From positions 1 to 5,022 of the forward strand of contig JAGLYT010000133.1 in the NCBI GenBank assembly GCA_023132075.1: a stretch of 5,022 nt of DNA, written 5' to 3'. The notes under the pieces were generated by a model, which saw only the letters and a program-made list of their open reading frames with translations, had not been told where the DNA came from and did no database searches. The position numbers and the translations under genes were made by a program. Shown one piece after another: positions 1 through 5,022 of the stretch. Numbering within the stretch: the first letter of the stretch is position 1; each line of letters starts with the position of its first letter. The stretch is from JAGLHV01 sp023132075 [NCBI: bacterium] (lineage in GTDB: Bacteria; CBDUZB01; JAGLHV01).

Positions 1-1019
1 TTGAAAAAGAATGTTTAAATTATCCTCTTACTCAAAAAATATTACAAAAATTCCCCAAAATCACACCTGAAACTATTTCTAAAGTAAAAAATTTTAAAAC
101 CCAAATCATAAAAAACACTACTTCTCTGGAAAAAGATAAACTTTTTCTCATCAGGCAAAATTATGATATATTAAAACCATGCCCCTGTACAAAAAAAGTC
201 GTGTCCTGCGGATATTATATTTTCAATTTAGGTTTTGGCTGTCCCTACGACTGCACTTATTGCTACCTTCAGCATTATACTAATTTCCCCGGGATACTTA
301 TGCCGGTAAATATAGAAGAAATTTTGAGTAAATTAAAACCACTATTGCATCAAACAAAAATAATTAAAAGAAGGATTGGTACCGGGGAATTTACTGATTC
401 CCTCGCCCTTGACGATATTACTGAATACTCAAAATATATAATTCCTTTTTTTAACCAAACAGAATATATTCTGGAATTCAAAACAAAAAGCACTAATATT
501 GCTAATATTTTGAAGTTTAAACCTACGCCGCATATTGTAATCTCCTGGTCTATAAATCCTCAAAAGATAATAGATTCCGAAGAACATTTTACCCCATCAC
601 TGGAAGAAAGGCTCAAATCTGCAAAAAATTTGACTGAAGCAGGATTTAGAGTAGGTTTTCATTTTGACCCGGTAATTTACTATGACACATGGGAAAAGGA
701 CTATCAGAATGTTATTGAAAAAATGTATTACTATGCAGAAAAAAATATTGCATGGATAAGCATCGGCAGCTTAAGGTTTCATCGAACACTTAAACCGATA
801 ATTGAAAACAGATTTACAAACAGTAAGATTCTTGATGGTGAATTACTCGTCCATCCTAAGGACAAAAAGATGCGTTATCCGGACTTTATGCGAAAAGAAA
901 TTTATGTGAAAATGCTGACATGGATAAAAAAATACGATAAAAATGCTGTTGTGTACCTATGTATGGAGTACCCGAATATCTGGAAAGAACTAAATTTAAA
1001 AGTACCGGATTTTTCGTAA
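1..1019 (+). CDS. Radical SAM protein of the spore photoproduct lyase (SPL) family, 5' end outside window
   Basis: The frame is open from base 3 to the TAA at 1017-1019, giving 338 visible residues with no in-frame ATG at the left end, so the start lies upstream. The GTG at 201 is not the true start: family-like sequence precedes it (NYPLTQKILQKF near residue 6, resembling EYPLGQELQDKF at the N-terminus of B. subtilis SplB). By that comparison about 10-15 residues are missing. The radical SAM cluster motif CPYDCTYC (CX3CX2C) has Cys80, Cys84 and Cys87 (visible numbering), followed by YLQ as in SplB. The segments SLEERLKSAKNLTEAG, VGFHFDPVIYY and WEKDY match the family's partial TIM barrel. 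SPL uses SAM and a 4Fe-4S cluster to reverse the spore photoproduct in UV-damaged DNA. Here the position of SplB Cys141, the hydrogen-atom donor, is Glu129 in GTGEFTDS. This is therefore a non-canonical SPL-family member whose substrate cannot be stated. Extra cysteines occur at 60, 62 and 69. It converges on the TPR gene. Confidence 0.9.
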   Translation, partial: EKECLNYPLTQKILQKFPKITPETISKVKNFKTQIIKNTTSLEKDKLFLIRQNYDILKPCPCTKKVVSCGYYIFNLGFGCPYDCTYCYLQHYTNFPGILMPVNIEEILSKLKPLLHQTKIIKRRIGTGEFTDSLALDDITEYSKYIIPFFNQTEYILEFKTKSTNIANILKFKPTPHIVISWSINPQKIIDSEEHFTPSLEERLKSAKNLTEAGFRVGFHFDPVIYYDTWEKDYQNVIEKMYYYAEKNIAWISIGSLRFHRTLKPIIENRFTNSKILDGELLVHPKDKKMRYPDFMRKEIYVKMLTWIKKYDKNAVVYLCMEYPNIWKELNLKVPDFS

Positions 1020-1092
1020 AATTTTTATTAGGACAAAATAAATGAAAGAAAAAAAATCAGGATTAAGTCAGAATAAGATAAGCAGAATATAT

Positions 1093-1902
1093 TTACTTGT
1101 TTTTTTCTTTATTAATACCATCAAAAAGTCTTTTGGCTAACTCTTTGTTCTGATCCTTCAATATCTTATATTCATTAAGTGCTTCCCTTCTTCTTCCTAA
1201 TTGCAAATAAACCACCCCAAGATTATAATGTGCATCCATATAATTAGGATTTAAACTCGTTACCTCTTTATATTCCCTTATCGCCTCATCATACAAACCT
1301 TTCTTTAAATAAGCTAAAGCAAGATTATAGTGTGCTTCTATATAATCAGGCTTTATGCTTATTAACTTTTTATATTCCACTATCGCCTCATCATACAACC
1401 CTTTCTTTAAATAAGCTAAGCTAAGATTATAACGAGCCTCTATATGATAAGGATTTAGACTAATCACTTCTTTATATTCCCTTATCTCCTCGTCCCCCAA
1501 GCCTTTTTCCCCATAAATCAACCCAAGATTATAATGCACATCCGTATCATCGGAATTTATCCTTATCGCCGCTTTATATTCAGATATCGTTTCATCATAT
1601 AAACCCTTATCATAATAAATCAGTCCGAGATTGTAATGCGCTCGTGCATTATCAGGATTAATTCTCAACACTTCTTTATATTCCTCTATCGCCTTCTCGG
1701 ATAATCCTTTTTCATAATAAGTAAAGCCAAGCTCATAGTGAGCCTCTGCATCATTGGGATTGTGCTTAATTACTTCTTTCAATTCGTTTATCATTTCATT
1801 ATACAAATCATCTTTTGGGTTTGAACAACTACATAAAACCCATAGTATAACTAAAACTATTCTCAAAACATGTTTTTTGCTGCTTATTTTAAGAAAATTC
1901 AT
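1093..1902 (-). CDS. TPR-repeat lipoprotein (six tetratricopeptide repeats)
   Basis: This 269-residue protein starts at the ATG at 1902-1900. An upstream in-frame TTG at 1983 would add 27 charged residues ahead of the signal peptide and has no good ribosome binding site, whereas this ATG has AAAAGGAG six bases upstream and begins a clean lipoprotein signal. Residues 1-10 are basic (MNFLKISSKK), residues 11-23 are hydrophobic, and the lipobox LCSC makes Cys26 the likely lipidated residue. After a half-repeat (about 38-51) come TPR units of exactly 34 residues at 52-85, 86-119, 120-153, 154-187 and 188-221, and a sixth at 222 to about 255, each built on AHYNLGLIYxxKGLYDEAIxEYKEVxxxNP. The TPR superhelix binds proteins or peptides, so the role is probably a scaffold at the membrane surface; the partner is unknown. 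It lies 244 bases downstream of the kinase on the same strand, with a possible promoter of its own. The C-terminus is short and lysine-rich. No terminator is evident. Confidence 0.88.
   Translation of the reverse strand: MNFLKISSKKHVLRIVLVILWVLCSCSNPKDDLYNEMINELKEVIKHNPNDAEAHYELGFTYYEKGLSEKAIEEYKEVLRINPDNARAHYNLGLIYYDKGLYDETISEYKAAIRINSDDTDVHYNLGLIYGEKGLGDEEIREYKEVISLNPYHIEARYNLSLAYLKKGLYDEAIVEYKKLISIKPDYIEAHYNLALAYLKKGLYDEAIREYKEVTSLNPNYMDAHYNLGVVYLQLGRRREALNEYKILKDQNKELAKRLFDGINKEKNK
1138..1749 (-). repeat. Tandem 102-base units encoding 34-residue TPRs
   Basis: Six in-frame units of 102 bases lie inside the TPR lipoprotein gene; boundaries are taken from the protein repeat. Most units are diverged at the DNA level. 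Units 4 and 5 are close: the stretch from 1279 (TATCGCCTCATCATACAA) recurs exactly 102 bases later from 1381, with roughly ten mismatches over the next 72 bases. This indicates expansion by unit duplication. Confidence 0.8.
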
Positions 1903-1908
1903 TTTTTT

Positions 1909-1916
1909 CTCCTTTT
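1909..1916 (-). promoter_or_regulatory. Ribosome binding site that decides the TPR lipoprotein start
   Basis: On the minus strand AAAAGGAG is followed by six A residues and then the ATG at 1902. This is a strong Shine-Dalgarno sequence at good spacing, and it favours this ATG over the TTG at 1983. Confidence 0.75.
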
Positions 1917-2015
1917 TTAATAGGAACACACACCATTTATTTTCTGCTCCCCTTTTTTTCTCCTCTTCTGAAATAAGGGACAATTTTTATATTTTTATCC
2001 TGCCTTCTCTTTTTA

Positions 2016-2024
2016 ACTATAGCA
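2016..2024 (-). promoter_or_regulatory. Possible extended -10 promoter for the TPR lipoprotein gene
   Basis: Read on the minus strand this is TGCTATAGT: a TATAGT hexamer preceded by the TGn of an extended -10 element. No convincing -35 box sits 16-18 bases upstream; TTGTCT is 21 bases away. The region upstream is rich in T runs. Transcription would begin near 2009, leaving a leader of about 105 bases. The surroundings are very AT-rich, so a chance match is quite possible. Confidence 0.35.
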
Positions 2025-2146
2025 CAAAAATCAAAAAAATAAAGACAAAATATACTGGGTAAAATTATGCATAAGAGAGAAAAAAATATTCCGGCTTTAT
2101 AAAACACATCTCTTTCATCTTTTTTTTAACATTTATATAACTTTAT

Positions 2147-3349
2147 CTATATTAAAATTTTCCAGGGAGCCTGGATAGTAATACGAGAAGTATTTAGGAA
2201 ATTTTTTTCATAATGGAAAAAAACCCATTCACCCAAAGATAATACCCACTCTTTTTGTATCTTAAAGGTAATACCAAAATAATTAAAGATAACTTCCAAC
2301 TCGGCAAAAAGAATAAAGAATAATAACGCTGTTATAAAAAATCTTAAATGCGGTTTATTTCTTATCTGAAAAAAAGCTTTAAGCTTTTCTATTCTTTTCT
2401 TTTTTTCCTTCTTTTTTATTTTTTCTTTTTTTTCTTTTTTTTCTTTCTTTTCCAGTTCTTCTACTAAAACAGTTTTTTGGTCATATAAAGGGGTTGAATT
2501 TTCCACGAATTTTCGTAAAACCGAAGGATGATCCAAAGGCAATTTCCGAATATATTTTTCTAATTTTCTTTTAATTTGCCCCATACTCTGAAAACGCTTA
2601 TTCGGGTTTTTTCTCAAACATTTTTTTATTATTCGTCCTACCCCCCAGGGAACTAAGGGATTAATTTTTCTTACCGAAACGGGCTTTTGGTTAATTATCT
2701 TTTCAGTCACTTCTCCCTGTTCGTCTTTTTTAAACGGTTTCTTCCCGCACAAAAGTTCATACATCACTATGCCCAAAGAAAAAATATCCGAACGATTATC
2801 TATTTTATTCCCTATTGCCTGCTCCGGAGACATATAGGAATAAGTACCGATAACCACTCCCATATTAGTCAGATTTTTTTCTACAACATGAGCAATACCA
2901 AAATCCAGAATTTTCAACCTTCCTTCTTCGGAAATCATTATATTAGCAGGTTTTAAATCCCTGTGAACAATTCCCTGATTATGGGCATATTCCAGGGCTT
3001 TCACTATTTCATAAAAAACAATTAACCCTTCCTGTCCCGGAAAAGAAAAAGTTTGACGAAGGATTTCCTTGAGGGTTTTACCGGAAACATATTCCATCAC
3101 AATATAGTAAGAATTACCTTTTTTCCAATAATCATAAATATGAATAATAGAATCATAACGGAGGGAAGAAATTATTTTTGCTTCCTGTTCAAAACGGGCA
3201 ACCAGTTTTTTATGCAGAGAAAATTCCCGCATTAACTGCTTAATAACAACCTGTCTTTCCAGGTTCTTTTGCACTGCTAAATAAATATTAGCTGCACTAC
3301 CTGTACTAAGTTGTTTAATTATTTTATATTTTCCTAATTCTTTAAGCAT
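2147..3349 (-). CDS. Membrane-anchored Hanks-type Ser/Thr protein kinase without a large external sensor domain
   Basis: This 400-residue protein phosphorylates Ser/Thr on proteins. The kinase domain spans about residues 8-268. Visible motifs are the glycine loop STGSAANIY (15-23), ATP-binding Lys37 in VVIKQ, helix-C Glu56, the catalytic loop HRDLKPAN (129-136; Asp131, Lys133, Asn136), DFG (149-151), the activation segment with Thr161 and Thr169, SPE (174-176), Asp188 in SDIFSLG, and Arg252 in KRF. All catalytic residues are present, and it is an RD kinase. The first and third glycines of GxGxxG are Ser15 and Ala20. A linker at 298-324 is almost pure Lys/Glu. A single membrane segment (about 335-357) follows, then about 42 residues probably outside the cytoplasm. 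There are no PASTA, NHL or PQQ repeats, unlike PknB, PrkC, PknD or AfsK. The start lies 7 bases after the phosphatase stop; its nearest Shine-Dalgarno-like sequence (AGGAAG) is 15 bases away, so translation is probably coupled. The phosphatase is the likely antagonist. Confidence 0.93.
   Translation of the reverse strand: MLKELGKYKIIKQLSTGSAANIYLAVQKNLERQVVIKQLMREFSLHKKLVARFEQEAKIISSLRYDSIIHIYDYWKKGNSYYIVMEYVSGKTLKEILRQTFSFPGQEGLIVFYEIVKALEYAHNQGIVHRDLKPANIMISEEGRLKILDFGIAHVVEKNLTNMGVVIGTYSYMSPEQAIGNKIDNRSDIFSLGIVMYELLCGKKPFKKDEQGEVTEKIINQKPVSVRKINPLVPWGVGRIIKKCLRKNPNKRFQSMGQIKRKLEKYIRKLPLDHPSVLRKFVENSTPLYDQKTVLVEELEKKEKKEKKEKIKKKEKKKRIEKLKAFFQIRNKPHLRFFITALLFFILFAELEVIFNYFGITFKIQKEWVLSLGEWVFFHYEKNFLNTSRITIQAPWKILI
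2392..2453 (-). repeat. Homopurine tract with mirror repeat, coding the Lys/Glu linker of the kinase
   Basis: The plus strand is all pyrimidine from 2392 to 2453 except for one A at 2418, so the coding strand is a run of AAA, AAG, GAA and GAG codons. Around 2418 the sequence TTCTTTTTTATTTTTTCTT (2409-2427) is a perfect mirror repeat. It encodes most of the kinase's charged linker (residues about 299-319). Confidence 0.8.
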
Positions 3350-3356
3350 TTTTGGA

Positions 3357-4130
3357 TTAATTTTCTTCCTCTACTCTAAAAAGAAGTAAAGTTATATTGT
3401 CTTTGCCTCCTTTTTTATTAGCAACAGAAACAAGATTCTTCCCTACGGTTTCTAAATCTTTTTCCCCGAGAGAAAGAAGTTCCCCAAATAATTCGTCATC
3501 TTCTACCATCTGGTATAAACCATCACTACAAAGCAAATAAATATCTCCTTTAGTGATTTGCTGGGAAAAGACATCGGGTTTAATTCTTTTATTGGGACCA
3601 AGAGAACGGGTAATTACATTCTTTTTTTGATGTTGTCGGGCACCTTTAGCATCAAGTCGTCCTTCTTTAATCATCTGCTGTACTAAAGTATGGTCTTCCG
3701 AGAGTTGAACAACATTTCCCTGACGAATTCTATATAATCTGGAATCCCCGACATGTCCTACATAAAGCTTCCCTTCATAAGGAATTGCTACGGTAAAAGT
3801 AGTTCCCATTCCTTTTTTTGAAGTTTCCTTTAAACCATATTGATATACTGCAGTATTAGCTTGTTCAATTGCATATTTAATAATTGCAGAAAAAAAATCC
3901 TCTTCTTCTTTTAATTCAAAAGGAACAGTAATCTCTTTATCTTCCAAAAAAGGAGAAATTTTTGCCACAAATATCTCCCCTGCCATCCTACTTGCTACTT
4001 CTCCGCCTTCTCTTCCTCCCATTCCGTCAGCAACCAAATATACTTGCTTTTCCTTATCACAAATATAAAAATCCTCATTTAAAGAACGTCTCTTTCCCAA
4101 ATCAGTAATGCTAAAAACAGAAATTTTCAT
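3357..4130 (-). CDS. PP2C-family Ser/Thr protein phosphatase (PrpC/PstP type)
   Basis: This 257-residue cytoplasmic enzyme has the usual length for a stand-alone bacterial PP2C (PrpC is about 254). It removes phosphate from phospho-Ser/Thr using a two-metal centre. All signature motifs appear in order: RRSLNED (14-20), VADGMGG (33-39), GMGTT (107-111), GHVGDSR (125-131), SEDH (144-147), ITRSLG (173-178), CSDGL (201-205) and KDN (243-245). By comparison with PstP the metal-binding aspartates are Asp20, Asp35, Asp129, Asp203 and Asp244, so it should be active. There is no signal peptide or membrane segment. A GG-containing Shine-Dalgarno-like AAAGGAA lies about 12 bases before the ATG, slightly far. 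Seven bases separate its stop from the kinase start, so the two are co-transcribed, and it probably reverses the kinase's autophosphorylation and substrate phosphorylation. The 184-base upstream spacer carries an inverted repeat. Confidence 0.96.
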   Translation of the reverse strand: MKISVFSITDLGKRRSLNEDFYICDKEKQVYLVADGMGGREGGEVASRMAGEIFVAKISPFLEDKEITVPFELKEEEDFFSAIIKYAIEQANTAVYQYGLKETSKKGMGTTFTVAIPYEGKLYVGHVGDSRLYRIRQGNVVQLSEDHTLVQQMIKEGRLDAKGARQHQKKNVITRSLGPNKRIKPDVFSQQITKGDIYLLCSDGLYQMVEDDELFGELLSLGEKDLETVGKNLVSVANKKGGKDNITLLLFRVEEEN

Positions 4131-4194
4131 TCTTTTTATTTTTCCTTTTTAAAAGCAAAAAAGACCGGTTCTTCCATAAACAATATGTATCCGA

Positions 4195-4219
4195 AATGCA
4201 TCGTCCGTAACGATGCATT
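4195..4219. repeat. Perfect 10-bp inverted repeat with 5-base loop
   Basis: The left arm AATGCATCGT (4195-4204) and right arm ACGATGCATT (4210-4219) are exact reverse complements around CCGTA. The element lies between the beta-propeller gene stop and the phosphatase start. Neither strand has a T-run after the stem, so it is not a standard intrinsic terminator. It could be an operator, an RNA hairpin in the phosphatase leader or a copy of a dispersed repeat; I cannot tell which. Confidence 0.7.
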
Positions 4220-4314
4220 CATTGCTCCCTGAATTTAACAGGCAAGAACGTTTAATTCTCTCCAATAGCACACTGTTCTTTGCTAACCTATTTTCAGAAT
4301 ACTATATTTTCTGC

Positions 4315-5022
4315 TTATTTCGCCCGGGCAGTGTGTAAACTATTACCACCCAAAACACCCCAGATAATTTCTTTCTCTTTGCATCCTGCATTTGACTCTA
4401 CAACTATAATTTTACCATCCAGAGTACCGACAACCAAATCAGCCATTCCATTAGCGTTTACATCAGCAATTACTAAAGGAGCCCCTACAGGAGAATGAAT
4501 ATCAAATTGACATAATAAATGCCCGTCTTTTCCGCTAACCAAATAAATAATCCCCTTCCGTGAAACAATAGCTACATCAAGACCTCTATCACCATTAAAA
4601 TCAAAAAGTGCGGCAGAAAACGGAATTTCTTCTCCCATATTAAAATCCCAGAGATATTTTTTACCTTCGGTTATTCCATTCACGGCATAAACATGCCCTT
4701 TATCCGAACCACATACAACATCCAGAACCCCATCATTATTAATGTCTCCTAAAACGGGAGCAACGGGCAATAATGTTTCATCTGTTAATAACACAGGACT
4801 TTCCCACTCCCAAATAATGGCACCTGTTTTTCCACTAAGCGAAACCACTCCTTTGGAAAAAACAACAACGACATCTTCAATCTCATCATCATCAATTTTT
4901 CCTATAGCAGTTGAGGATGGATTCCCTACCCGATGAAAAAGCCACAGTTTTTTACCATCCATTCCGGATAAAGCATAAAGATTGTCTTTCGCCCCAACAA
5001 TTACATCAAGAACACCATCACT
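4315..5022 (-). CDS. FG-GAP/PQQ-like beta-propeller protein, C-terminal part (5' end outside window)
   Basis: The frame is open from the right edge to the TAA at 4317-4315, giving 235 visible residues. The ATG at 4962 is internal: the 20 residues before it (SDGVLDVIVG, then DNLYALSG) continue the repeat. Five blade-like units of about 48-50 residues are seen. Each begins with an aspartate-rich calcium-type loop followed by a hydrophobic strand: SDGVLD (1-6), DDDEIED (44-50), DINNDGVLD (93-101), DFNGDRGLD (141-149) and DVNANGMAD (187-195). Most then show GxVYxVxG and a Trp (27, 71, 125), as in PQQ-like propellers. The end, WGVLGGNSLHTARAK, resembles the W..xGGNxxHTG motif of such propellers. 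Proteins of this kind are usually secreted or membrane-anchored and bind ligands or proteins. The missing N-terminus could hold a signal peptide, a membrane segment or even a kinase domain, as in AfsK-type fusions. It is on the same strand as the phosphatase and kinase but 184 bases upstream, so co-transcription is uncertain. Confidence 0.82.
   Translation of the reverse strand, partial: SDGVLDVIVGAKDNLYALSGMDGKKLWLFHRVGNPSSTAIGKIDDDEIEDVVVVFSKGVVSLSGKTGAIIWEWESPVLLTDETLLPVAPVLGDINNDGVLDVVCGSDKGHVYAVNGITEGKKYLWDFNMGEEIPFSAALFDFNGDRGLDVAIVSRKGIIYLVSGKDGHLLCQFDIHSPVGAPLVIADVNANGMADLVVGTLDGKIIVVESNAGCKEKEIIWGVLGGNSLHTARAK

Noticed and set aside
201-203. GTG at 201 as the start of the radical SAM protein
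   Set aside because: The frame is open through to the window edge, and the upstream residues match the N-terminal part of SplB, so this GTG is internal.
1020-1092. Terminator between the convergent radical SAM and TPR genes
   Set aside because: There is a T-run of eight on the minus strand (after ATCCTGA), but only a 3-4 bp stem with too small a loop precedes it, and no stem is seen on the plus strand.
1754-2062. Plus-strand open frame of 102 codons opposite the TPR gene start
   Set aside because: It is antisense to the lipoprotein signal and its leader, Phe/Ser-rich from A-rich DNA on the other strand, with no domain and no good ribosome binding site.
2060-2146. Terminator after the kinase gene
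   Set aside because: On the minus strand a seven-T run follows GCCGGAATA, but no stable stem pairs before it; AAGAGA and TCTCTT could pair only across a loop of about 30 bases.
2687-3235. Plus-strand open frames opposite the kinase domain
   Set aside because: They lie wholly inside a gene with an intact, recognisable kinase domain on the minus strand, and their translations show no family resemblance.
3361-3361. ATT at 3361 as the kinase start, which would sit closer to the AGGAAG sequence
   Set aside because: ATT starts are very rare, and the ATG at 3349 already gives a normal distance to the kinase domain with coupling to the phosphatase stop.
4162-4178. Hairpin AAGA-ACCGG-TCTT followed by T residues on the minus strand, as an intrinsic terminator
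   Set aside because: The stem is only 4 bp and lies just before the phosphatase start, where termination would make little sense.
4280-4936. Plus-strand open frames opposite the propeller gene
   Set aside because: They are shadows of the repeat-bearing minus-strand frame; Ser/Thr/Pro-rich translations without motifs.

Overview
The window is AT-rich (about one third G+C by eye) bacterial DNA carrying five protein-coding genes. I see no rRNA, tRNA, insertion sequence or CRISPR array. The mix of a spore-photoproduct-lyase-like radical SAM protein, a Hanks-type kinase paired with a PP2C phosphatase, an FG-GAP/PQQ-like beta-propeller protein and a TPR lipoprotein of the 'GLYDEAIxEYK' type is common in genomes of uncultivated bacteria such as Omnitrophota, planctomycete relatives and similar candidate phyla. 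That placement is an impression only; nothing here fixes the taxon.

Layout. Positions 1-1019 (+ strand) hold a radical SAM gene whose 5' end lies just outside the window. It converges on a minus-strand block that fills the rest. In transcription order (right to left) the block is: the 3' end of a beta-propeller gene (5022-4315, truncated by the window edge); a 184-base spacer with a perfect 10-bp inverted repeat; a PP2C-type Ser/Thr phosphatase (4130-3357); a membrane-anchored Ser/Thr kinase (3349-2147) only 7 bases downstream of the phosphatase; a 244-base spacer with a possible promoter; and a six-repeat TPR lipoprotein (1902-1093).

How they may work together. The kinase and phosphatase are almost certainly co-transcribed and form a reversible Ser/Thr phosphorylation switch, as in PrkC/PrpC or PknB/PstP. 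Unlike those kinases, this one has no extracytoplasmic sensor domain: one membrane segment is followed by only about 42 residues. The neighbouring calcium-loop beta-propeller protein and the TPR lipoprotein are candidate envelope partners that could supply sensing in trans, but this rests on gene order alone.

Points most worth a second look: the radical SAM protein lacks the catalytic H-donor cysteine of true spore photoproduct lyase; the kinase has a sensor-less architecture, a degenerate glycine loop and a long Lys/Glu linker encoded by a homopurine mirror-repeat tract; and there is an unexplained inverted repeat upstream of the phosphatase.
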